A model generated the notes under the pieces. The model made no database searches, was not told the DNA's origin, and worked only from the letters and a program-made list of their open reading frames with translations. From Sepioteuthis lessoniana (taxonomy: Eukaryota; Mollusca; Cephalopoda; Myopsida; Loliginidae), in contig OY757917.1 of NCBI GenBank assembly GCA_963585895.1, forward strand, positions 101,599,868 to 101,663,867: a stretch of DNA of 64,000 bases, given 5' to 3'. How positions within the stretch are numbered: the stretch's first letter is position 1; the number at the start of each line of letters is the position of its first letter. A program made the position numbers and the translations under genes. This document shows positions 55,807 to 64,000 of the stretch, piece after piece.

Positions 55807-56247
55807 GCCCAGTTGGCTAGGGCTGTAGAATACACCAACTGCTTTTCTGCAGAGGGGTAAGACTCTCCCCCACCCCTCAGCCAACAAGTGTCCTGATTAT
55901 GATACTAAGCAATCTGATGGTGAGTTTCCAGCAATGCTGGAGTTTCAAAGACTACGGAATAACCCTTCATTGCCATCGCTCCCTGGTCCACTCAGGCCCA
56001 GAGTGGTAGCACCTGATAGAGTCCTTTTTATGGGTCAAATAAAACTAAACTGTATTTACGCTAAACTGAATTGCTTGAAATAGAATGTTTGGACATTTTA
56101 AATGTGTACTTATGCTAAACTGAATTGTTTAAAATAGAACTGTTTGACTTAACTGAATAGCTTGATATAGAACTGTTTATTATAAAAGTGGATTCAGCAT
56201 CAAATAACCAACAAAGGTTGATATGCAATAAAGCCTAAACAAATAAA
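55807..56247 (+). mobile_element. SINE-D reference copy, 441 bp, perfect TSD
   Basis: Complete forward D: 5' hairpin CAGTTGG (55810) / CCAACTG (55835), GTCCTGATTATGATACTAAG, body GAGTGGTAGCACCTGATAGA, array (AACTGAATTGCTTGAAATAG repeated), tail GCATCAAATAACCAACAAAG and GTTGATATGCAATAAAGCC. CATATCAAACACCATT at 55791-55806 and 56248-56263 is a perfect 16-bp duplication, fixing both ends. Confidence 0.95.
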
Positions 56248-56286
56248 CATATCAAACACCATTAATTTACAAGCAATTATATGGTT

Positions 56287-57049
56287 GGTTGGGTTTTAAG
56301 GCATATCAACCTTTGTAAGTTATTTAATGCCAAATCCTCTTTATACATGTATTTTAAATATATGATTTGTAAACATTTTGTTGATAAAATTTTTCAAACG
56401 AGCCTGAACTATTTTTTGCACACAGTTAAATGGTTTCAAGCATCTCAAACACAAATAATTCTATTTACTATTAATCATTTGTTTACAAACATTCAAATGA
56501 ATATACATATGATTTGTAAAGGAATAGTTAGTAGGTAATTTCATTTCTAAGGGAGTAAGAACTAATTTGTTAGTACACTAGTATTACTATTGTTTCTACA
56601 CAGTTAAATGGTTTCAATTATTGCTATCAAACATTAATAATTCTATTCAAGAGTATTCATTCATTTGCACATAGTTAAATGGTTGTAAGTATGGCTATAT
56701 ATCACTAACAATCCAGTTAAACATCAGCCATTGGCTTACACAGTTAAATCAACAAACAGTTCTATTTCTAACAATTCTATTTAGTATAAGTCATTTGTTT
56801 GCACACAGTTTAAATGTCAAATAGTTCTATTTTACCCATAGATAGGACTATCAAGTGCTACCACTCCAGGTCAGAGTGGGCCTGGGAGCAATGACAAAGA
56901 AGGAGTAATCCACATTTCCCAAGCTCCAAGACTTTAGCCTCGCCATCAGACAGTTGTGTGTCATGTAATCAGGACACTCAATGGGGAGGGGTCTTAAACC
57001 TCTGCAGAGATGCAGTTAGTGTATTCTACAGCCCCAGCCAACTAAGCTG
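56287..57049 (-). mobile_element. SINE-D long form, 763 bp, perfect TSD
   Basis: Reversed D with an expanded array: units with the ATCATTTGTTTGCACA and AGTTAAATGGTTTCAAGTAT motifs recur at roughly 56410, 56470, 56600, 56665 and 56790. Body GACTATCAAGTGCTACCACT, tRNA-like part, and a 5' module with a partly broken hairpin (CAGTTAG / CCAACTA) follow. GCAATTATATGGTT flanks it at 56273-56286 and 57050-57063. Confidence 0.95.
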
Positions 57050-57114
57050 GCAATTATATGGTTTCAAGTAAATAATGAAACCTTGTAAACAATAATAGCT
57101 TTAAGTAAATAGTC

Positions 57115-57238
57115 CAGTAGGACACACAGCATAATGGACATAGGGGTTTGGTTGAGAAGTACTAAGTGAAATCATTGGGAGGTTACAGGTTCAATCCCAA
57201 CTACAGGTAAATAAATTGTTGCTATAGCTTAACACTTG
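57115..57238 (+). mobile_element. tRNA-like SINE fragment of another family
   Basis: GGACACACAGCATAATGGAC (degraded box A) and ACAGGTTCAATCCCAAC (good box B) at head spacing, then GTAAATAAATTG. It does not match families A-F. The mariner begins directly after it. Confidence 0.4.
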
Positions 57239-57240
57239 TA

Positions 57241-58046
57241 CGTGGTGAATTCAATAAGTTTCCAGACTTTTTTTGTACAGACATTTAAAATTGTCGTAGA
57301 CTCTTGAAAATTCAGTATCTTATTGCTATACATCTTATGAGATGACTGACAATTTTTTATGATTTCAGCTTCAAATGAACAGCTAAAGCAGCAATTGGAA
57401 TACACCCTACTAAAGCCTGATTGTCACAGCTGATGAATTTCAAAAATGCAATCTGGACGTGAGGACACTTTAGAAGAACGATATGCAATAAAATTCTGTT
57501 TTAAACTGGCATAAGAGATTCAAGGAAGGCACGGAGTCTGTGAGGGATGATGAGAGGTGAGGGAGGAGTAAGGAAGTCAATACATCAGAGTTGATTGGCC
57601 AAAGGGTTAGGGTTTCTATGTTGAGGTTTTAAGGGAGTTCAGCAAGAGATTCCGTTGGAAGAGGCCAGCACTCTTCAAATCGGGTCAGTGCCATTTCCAC
57701 CAGTCAACAACTCCATCCTTGTCACAGACTATTTCACCAAGATGGGCATCAACACAGTTCCTCACCGTCCCTATAGTCCAGACTTTGCTCCCTGTGACTT
57801 TTGGTTATTCCCTAAGCTCAAAGGCTGTCGTTATGAGACAATTGAGGAGATGAAAGAGGCTGTGACGAAGGTCATTGACACGTTCCCACAAGAGGACTTC
57901 CATTGGGCCTTCCAGAAGTTGTTGGAACACTACAAGTGCATTGCAGCCAGAGGAGATTACTTTAAAGGGGACTAGAGTTTCATGCGTGTACTATCAATAA
58001 AAGAGCCCATACAAAAAAAGTCTGGAAACTTATTTAATGATGCTCG
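57241..58046 (+). mobile_element. mariner, internally deleted, ends and TA intact
   Basis: Perfect-to-near TIRs: AATAAGTTTCCAGACTTTTT (57253) and its complement at 58011-58034, with outer bases CGTGG / CCACG-like. TA lies on both sides (57239-57240, 58047-58048). Length is 806 bp against about 1.3 kb for the family. The N-terminal piece MQSGREDTLEERYAIKFC is at 57440. The C-terminal frame at 57655-57975 has VTDYFTKMGINTVPHRPYS, PDFAPCDFWLFPKLKG (third catalytic Asp kept) and GDYFKGD. The first and second catalytic motifs are lost or unrecognisable. Inactive, but a possible substrate if a source transposase exists. Confidence 0.93.
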
Positions 58047-58084
58047 TACCATGTTATGGTTAATAGAATTAGAACAGTGGATTG

Positions 58085-58218
58085 AATAAAGGTTTTAGTT
58101 TGAAATTCAGCATGGGCTCCAAGTTCAACATGATACACCTTAAGACCAAAGGACACACTGATCAAAACAATGTGAATATAACAAATAGTCCGAATACTGT
58201 AAGTGATAAAAATTATCT
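58085..58218 (-). repeat. Repeat G, copy 2
   Basis: AACATGATACACCTTAAGAC, CAAAGGACACACTGATC, AGTCCGAATACTGTAAG and GATAAAAATTATC are the reverse of copy 1 at 52960-53105. Confidence 0.55.
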
Positions 58219-59225
58219 AATTCCACAGGAATTTAGACAGTCTTAATAGGAAAAAAAAAAAAATTGCACTTATAGTTTCAAGTACTCCTATCCAATAAAA
58301 ATAATTTTTAAAGATGTATTTGACCCATAGATGAGACCCTAACAGGCACTACCACTTCGAGTTAAAGTGGACAAGCACCAATGTTCAACATAAGGATAGA
58401 TTAGGAAGAAGCTTGCAAATCTTATATTCATTTCCTCCTATTTGACATTGTGCTATAATATGAAAACTAAGTTTCACGACAAATAGTGTCTTGAATGTTT
58501 ATGCATTCTAAAAACGTCACTTATCAGCATCAATATTTTTAAGTTGCAAGCAGAAATGTTTCCACTTTCTCTCCATTTACACAATAAAGTCAACAGTTGT
58601 GGTTTCCATGTTAATTTATATTGTCAGGCAGACATTTTGTTATTGCAGATCTCAAAAGAAAATCATTGTAGGAACATACAAGTATTTACATAGTTTATAT
58701 CTACCAAGTTTTTAGCTGGTACCATGACTTATAAGAGACATTTTAACTAAGACAAGAAACCTGGGTGGAGATAGAGAGAAAAAGAAAAAAAGACATGAGA
58801 GAGAGAGTTTAGCCTTGTAGGCACAAAAATGACAGTTTTCAGTTCCAAATATTTTACTTAAAAAAAAAAATTGACACTTAATAGCAATTTTAAGATTTTT
58901 ATATAAAATGAATAAAAAATTTAACACATTAACAGTGATGGATGAGGTCAACAAAAATAACAAGGTCAATGACAGAAGACCAAAGTTATAGATTAATCAG
59001 AGATGGCAGAGAGGAAAAATAAATTTTTAAAAAATACCTTCAAGCTGAGATTTAAGTGTGATATCTTGTCATCTTAATCAGCTAAATACAACCAAAAAAT
59101 GTTGACCCTGATCCTGATGGATCAGAGTAGCCCAATACCTATATGGAACAGATTGCAAAGACCAGGCAATTTTTATCCATAGGCTATCTTTTGTTACACA
59201 GATGGTATCACTTACTACAGCCAAT
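58219..59225. other. AT-rich stretch with a small SINE-D piece
   Basis: Reversed D body fragment at 58315-58390 (CCCATAGATGAGACCCTAAC). Otherwise no gene or repeat is recognised. Confidence 0.5.
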
Positions 59226-59440
59226 AGTGTTGTGATCTGCATCACAGGAAGTAGAATTGGCAATCCCAGTTCAAATCCTGGTTAAAACTATTTGCATTTC
59301 AATTAGCACTAATGTCCTTGGAAAAAGCATGAATCCATCTGTTCTCCCCCACCATAAATAGTAGGGAACATTGGTTTATTTAACATTGGTTAAGTAACCA
59401 GTCTAAAAAAGAAAACCCAAATTTAAACCGTCTTTTACTG
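59226..59440 (+). mobile_element. SINE-A copy, diverged
   Basis: CAGTTCAAATCCTGG (box B), GCATTTCAATTAGCACTAAT, CTTGGAAAAAGCATGAATCC, AGTAACCAGTCTAAAAAAG. Box A is worn. Confidence 0.75.
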
Positions 59441-59529
59441 GTCCCATAACCTGGTTTGGTCCAGGGTGTGGGCACTACTCATGTCTTGAACAGAGACTGC
59501 CTGTTAGAGCCCATCCTGCTCCAGGTCTC

Positions 59530-59735
59530 GGCATTTGAATTATGAGTTTTCTTTCTCCTAGACAGGTTGCTATACCATGGCTAAAGAGCCCTGTCTGCCC
59601 AACTATTTACCCATAGTTTAAGGGAGAATAGATCAATTTAAACCTTTCCCAAAGGAATTAGCACAAGATAAACTGTAAACAGCCTCATTCAGCAATTGAG
59701 TGCTGGAAGCAGTATCCAATTCTTTCAACGATAAT
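59530..59735 (-). mobile_element. SINE-A copy, diverged
   Basis: Reversed A: TTTCTTTCTCCTAGACAGG, CCTGTCTGCCCAACTATTTA, CCCATAGTTTAAGGGAGAAT, CCCAAAGGAATTAGCACAAG. The head is worn (GTATCCAATTCTTTCAACG). Confidence 0.75.
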
Positions 59736-59737
59736 TA

Positions 59738-59820
59738 ACTCCATGAACCAGCTTTACTCTGCCTAAAAATTGGCCTTGTATCACATTCTGCCAGTGGTAG
59801 AAGGGTTGGTAAACAAAAAT
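59738..59820 (+). mobile_element. SINE-A 3' fragment
   Basis: CCTAAAAATTGGCCTTGTAT, CACATTCTGCCAGTGGTAG and AAGGGTTGGTAAACA are the A 3' end in forward sense, abutting a reversed A. Confidence 0.7.
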
Positions 59821-60085
59821 ATCTCCAGAGATTAAGCTTAACATGTGACATACTTCAGATGTAATAAAATTCAAAAAAATCTTAACAAAATTACTCATAA
59901 CAAAATAAATCAAATATATCTACTCAAATAGCAGAACAACTTTATACTTCTTGTTCTGTAAATATCTTTGCTCAACTGAAGTGCTTAAACCTTGTAAATG
60001 ATGACTACATTACTCAGCAGTTACAGGTTCAGCAGGCTTAAGCAAGTCGAAACAAAATATATTTTTCATGTCCCACCAAGAGCAA

Positions 60086-60089
<4 letters not shown>

Positions 60090-60122
<33 letters not shown>

Positions 60123-60195
60123 TGCTGTGAAGGATGCAGGGTGTCCTGGATCCAACCATAATTTTCAACACTTCAGATCTTAGTAAACCTAATTT

Positions 60196-60226
<31 letters not shown>

Positions 60227-60230
60227 TAGA
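60090..60230. repeat. A-tracts
   Basis: About 27 A at 60092-60118 and a CA/A run to about 60226. Confidence 0.85.
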
Positions 60231-60284
60231 TTTGTCAGATAAAAGTTAAAACAACTAGCAAAACACTGCCAAATACTTTAATCA

Positions 60285-60540
60285 GATAAGTTTGGTTTGG
60301 TTTTAAGGCACATCAACTGAGTAGGTTATAAATGCCATTTATACAATATAAACAGTTCTATTTCAAGCAATTCAGTTGAGCATAAGTACAGTTTAGTTCT
60401 ATTTGACCCATAGATAGGACCCTACAGGTGCTACCACTCCAGGCCAGAATGGGCTTGGAAGTGATGGCAATGTATTCCCTAAAGCTCCAGAATTACTGGA
60501 ACCTCACCTTCAGATTGTTTAGTGTCACATCAATCAGTGA
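60285..60540 (-). mobile_element. SINE-D copy, short array, 5'-truncated
   Basis: Reversed D: tail TTAAGGCACATCAACTGAGT, one array unit, body CATAGATAGGACCCTACAGG, tRNA-like part CACCTTCAGATTGTTTAGTG, then it stops before the 5' hairpin. Confidence 0.8.
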
Positions 60541-60934
60541 AGTACTTGACTATCTCTGGTGTTTTAAGAGATTTCTAATACATTGCAAATATATTTCAGT
60601 TGTTAATAGATTGATTTTAACAACACAACAACCCGTCTCTTATTTTATGTCTTGAAGTTAGGGAATAGCCTAGTTGGAGGGAGAATAGCAGAACCATCTT
60701 TGTAGGCTTCATCAGTTATCATTGCTTTAACAGATGCTTTGCTAAACTCAATAAGGATCAACATACAGGATCACAACTTTTTTCCAATCCCACACAACAT
60801 CAGATAAATAAAAAGATATCAAATATGCATTTGGTCTTTTGTTAAATAAAAAAAAAAAAAAACTTAATCACCCAATCTCCGTTAGAAGACCTAGTTTTAA
60901 GAGACAAGAAAAAAATTTGTCATAATAGATTTTG
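60541..60934. other. Unannotated stretch
   Basis: No gene or repeat family recognised; an A-tract lies near 60848-60862. Confidence 0.4.
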
Positions 60935-61445
60935 TCATGCTAGCAGTTCACAGAGTGAAAGAAAAGCAAGACAAATACCAGGACTTTGCCAGAGAGCTGA
61001 AAAAGCCGTGAAACATGAAGACGACAGTGATACCAGTCTTGGATGGGGAACCTGGAAAAGAGACTTAAACTGGACATTAGAGGAATGGGAGGTGCCCGTG
61101 GTGTAATGGTTATCATCACAGGATATGGACACAGCGATAAGAGTTCAATTCCTGGACAAGACTGATTGCATTTCACATAGCACTAATACCCTTGGGAAAG
61201 GTATGAATCCAATTATTCTCCCTCCAGCTATGGATAAATAGGGCAGACTAAGTTCTTCAGCCTTGGTGAGGCAACTAGTCTAGGAGAAGGAAAACTCTGA
61301 ATTCAAACCTCTTAAACTCCGCTTAAAAAATTGACCTTGTGTCATATCCTGCCCGAGCGGAGGGGTTGGGTAAATAGGATTAGAGGAAGAACTGAAATCA
61401 TCAAAAATATAGCACTACTAAAATCAGCCAGGATAGATTAAGAAA
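60935..61445 (+). mobile_element. LINE-Y fragment hosting a SINE-A
   Basis: HRVKEKQDKYQDFARELKK (60945-61005) and NMKTTVIPVL (61010-61045) lead into DIRG at 61073. After the SINE-A, IRGRTEIIKNIALLKSARI (61380-61440) continues. This is the same region as 29655-29800. Translation is broken in places; inactive. Confidence 0.8.
61086..61378 (+). mobile_element. SINE-A copy nested in LINE-Y, TSD
   Basis: GTGGTGTAATGGTTATCATC (box A), GAGTTCAATTCCTGG (box B), GGGAAAGGTATGAATCC, and the end GAGGGGTTGGGTAAATAGG. ATTAGAGGAA at 61076-61085 and 61379-61388 is perfect and encodes part of the LINE's IRGR motif on both sides. Confidence 0.93.
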
Positions 61446-61524
61446 TCATATTTATTACACATTCATTGTTATTTCTTGAGGGTTTTTTTTTTTCAAATCA
61501 AATAAGAATAATATTGAAATGGTC

Positions 61525-61690
61525 CTATTTGACCCAGAGATGTGGTTCCAACAGGTACTACCACTTCAGGTCAGAGTGAACCTGGGAGTAATAGATCAGA
61601 TTCAGTTGTATGGCTTTTTTTTTTTTTGAGAGGGTGTCTTACCCCCTCTGCAGGGGATACAGTCAGTGTATTCTAAGCCCCACCAACAGG
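61525..61690 (-). mobile_element. SINE-D fragment (body and 5' module)
   Basis: TCCTATTTGACCCAGAGATG, GTCAGAGTGAACCTGGGAG, CAGGGGATACAGTCAGTGTA. The tRNA-like part is replaced by a T run near 61617. Confidence 0.7.
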
Positions 61691-62469
61691 GCGTAATAGT
61701 TTGCAGTGTGGACTTGCGCTCATCACAGTCAATTTCCCCAAGGGAGAAAGCTTAAATGTTAGTTTTAGAGTACTTCCCATTTATAGACAATTATATAAAT
61801 TCTAAAAATAGGATTCGATAAATATTGATCTTAATAAACGTCTTTAGGCAAGTGAAAATTATTTCACATTTCTTTATATGAGACATGAAATTAACACCAG
61901 AAAACTTAACCAGAGGAGCTGTCTCCTGTGAAAGTAGACAAGCCAGCAAGGTCACTAAAACTGACAGATTTGGAAGGTAAGCTTTTATCAAATGGATATC
62001 AAAAAAGATAAAGAGGTTATATTCTATATTTATTTTTGGGCTGAACATGAGAATCCATATTAATGGTTCCTAAAATGCACAACATCACTCAAATGTTTGA
62101 GAACAATTAAAAGATAAGGCAGCAGAGAATGATGGCAGGAAAAGGTGGTTCTCTAGCAAATAGAAGATTGTTTATAAAAGAATAGAAGGCAGGGTTCAAA
62201 AGCTTTTTCTTTCCAAAAATAATCATTGATCTAATATGGGAATTTGGCTTTAGATCACAATGGAGTGCTACCTTATAAGAACCAAACAATCATAGTGACT
62301 TACAAGACTAGCTTGCTAACCAAATCTTTGTTTGGCATCTTTGCTCAATGCAGATAGTTGATTATTTATACAGCAGGTCAATTCTTGTTAGGTTATTTAG
62401 TATCAAAGTCTATCAATATATAGTTTCAAGTAACTGTTCCTATCTGGGATTTTGAAATGTAAACAGATC
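61691..62469. other. Unannotated stretch
   Basis: A small SINE-D tail trace at 62380-62440 (GGTTATTTAGTATCAAAG). No gene recognised. Confidence 0.4.
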
Positions 62470-62825
62470 ACCTAATCCTGGACAGAAGACCACACCTAGT
62501 GATAATTAACAAACAAACAAACAAAAAAAAAAAACAAAAAAAAAAGACCTGGCATATAGTGGACTTGGCAATCCCAGTGGACCACAGTGAAAATATAAAA
62601 ACCAAAAAGAGACAAGTATTTGGACCTTGCTGTGAAACATGAGTGATAATGATACCAATTGTAACTGATGCACTTGGAACAGTTCCCTAAGGCTTGGAAG
62701 GGGGGGGAAGGGTTCGAAATTGGAAGAATCAAGACCATCCAAACTACAGCATTGTTAGATCAGCTAGGATACTGAGAAGAGTCCTGAAGACCCAAGAAGA
62801 CTTGTCACTCAGACTCCAGTGAAAA
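62470..62825 (+). mobile_element. LINE-Y 3' end
   Basis: After an A-rich stretch (62505-62546) the frame pieces read VDLAIPVDHSEN near 62558, KRDKYLDLA near 62608, NDTNCNWCTWNS (a degraded IPIVIDALGT), then IKTIQTTALLDQLGY near 62730-62770. Same region as 29395-29800; inactive. Confidence 0.75.
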
Positions 62826-62829
62826 TCTT

Positions 62830-63055
62830 ATGAGCATAATAAATCATTTGTTGATGTACTCCTATGGACCCCTTCACATGGTCGTGCAGAAGCAGGGCGG
62901 CCTGCTTGAACCTACATACAGCAGCTCTGTGAGGATACAGGGGTGTAGCCCTGGGGACCTACCGGAAGCAATGAACAATAGGCCGGGGTGGCAAGAGAGG
63001 GTCAGGGATATGCATGCTGATAGCAAGTATTCCTATTGATGTTGTCATCTTGGCG
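62830..63055 (+). mobile_element. LINE-X 3' end
   Basis: GATGTACTCCTATGGACCCC matches LINE-X at 50843. The frame 62830-63039 ends in GDLPEAMNNRPGWQERVRDM, the terminal motif of the LINE-X protein. It abuts LINE-Y on the left. Confidence 0.8.
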
Positions 63056-63179
63056 TGCTGTCACAGTTACATAGTATTAAGAATACTCATTTTTACACCT
63101 GACAGAGTATTAGATTGGAATACTTGAAACTAATAAATAGCAATTATCTGGCTAAGTATTTTAAGAAATAAGTTAAATA

Positions 63180-63470
63180 ATTCCTTCATAAACAATTATA
63201 CCATTCTTAATACAAATAATTTGTACAGTTATATGGCATCAAGTATTATCTAAGACTAATAATTTCCAAAAAAAGATTTACAAATAGTTAGGACACTAAT
63301 AGGTACAACCACTTAGGGTCAGAATAAACCTGGGAATAACAGTAACCAAAGGGGTACTACACTCTAGAGTTCCAGAACTGGATCACCACCAATGGATGGA
63401 GTTCAGTATCCTACTGATAATACCCTCTATTTGGGGGGGGGTGAGAGGGGCTATGTCTCTAACAGAGAGC
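63180..63470 (-). mobile_element. SINE-D copy, diverged
   Basis: Array (AATAATTTGTACAGTTATAT), body TTAGGACACTAATAGGTACA, tRNA-like part CCAATGGATGGAGTTCAGTA. The 5' module is lost. Confidence 0.65.
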
Positions 63471-63679
63471 TAGAACAAAAAGCAATTTTAATTTGTTACA
63501 AACAATGAGGAATGGTAGTAAAAAATTAGGGTTGGGATGTAGCCTCTTTATATTTGAACATTCAGGTTTAAATTGTTAGTGTATTATTCTTATTAGTAGT
63601 ATATACGCATATTAGATACAGACTAGAAGATGGTCATAATTAAAAATAAGGACACTTTCATTTGCTTAATGATATATAA

Positions 63680-64000
63680 AACATCATGGTTTAGTTTGGT
63701 CTCATGGCATATCAACAATTGTAGGTCATTTAATGCCAAATCTTATATATCAAATATGATTTCTAAACATTTGGTAGATAACATTTTTAAACAAGCATGA
63801 GCTTTTTTTTGCGGGGAGGGGGAGCACAGTTAAATGGTTTCACTTAAATTTAAACAATTCAGTTTAGCATAAGTAGTCTTGTTTACACACGGTTAAATTT
63901 AAAAAACCGTTCTATTACAAACAATTCAGTTTAGCACATCAAAAGTTAAATGGTTCCAAGTATTGCAACATATCACAAATAATAATTCTATCAAACATCA
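63680..64000 (-). mobile_element. SINE-D copy, cut by window end
   Basis: Reversed D: tail CATGGCATATCAACAATTGT, array units (ACAATTCAGTTTAGCATAAG, CAAGTATTGCAACATATCAC). The body would lie beyond the window. Confidence 0.85.

Overview
The window is AT-rich (about two thirds A+T by eye), full of simple repeats, and dominated by short interspersed elements (SINEs), mariner-type DNA transposons and decayed non-LTR retrotransposon (LINE) pieces. I found no host protein-coding gene, no intact RNA gene, no CRISPR array and no bacterial gene structure. It reads as nuclear DNA of an invertebrate animal, from an intergenic region or a large intron. Several tRNA-headed SINE families together with mariners and two LINE lineages would fit a mollusc such as a cephalopod, or a chelicerate, but the sequence alone does not fix the taxon.

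I sorted the SINEs by comparing copies inside the window. SINE-A has a tRNA-Gln-like head, is about 290 bp and ends near GGTTGGTAAATAT. SINE-B has a tRNA-like head, then an A-tract of variable length, then a body ending in CGCCAACTTTA; it is about 260 bp. SINE-C has a head and core like A but a different 3' tail. SINE-D is 441-763 bp with a GC-rich 5' hairpin module, a degenerate tRNA-like box and an internal tandem array, and its tail is shared with C. SINE-F is short (131 bp) and tRNA-headed. A 5S rRNA-like repeat is also present. Many copies carry clean target-site duplications (TSDs), and several sit inside older elements, so an insertion order can be read.

Layout: 0-8 kb is dense in SINEs and holds one dead mariner (3.7-4.8 kb) and a MITE. 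8-17 kb is SINE-poor and rich in long A-tracts; it holds a foldback element (10.4 kb), a LINE end (11.0 kb), a long-TIR element (13.1-13.6 kb) and an 840-bp purine minisatellite (15.8-16.7 kb). 17-29 kb mixes SINEs with a duplicated GA-rich minisatellite locus (22.6-23.6 kb), a LINE end and a 5S-like repeat. 29-42 kb is a nest of SINEs with two LINE fragments (29.4 kb; 39.7-40.6 kb). 42-46 kb is almost repeat-free. 46-64 kb holds two internally deleted copies of one mariner family, a deleted mariner with clear ends (57.2-58.0 kb), more LINE ends, and the best-resolved nested SINE cluster (55.4-57.1 kb).

Nothing here works together as a pathway. The value lies in the element families, their modular exchange of heads and tails, and the nesting record. 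The strongest candidate for something undescribed is SINE-D together with its tail sharing with SINE-C.
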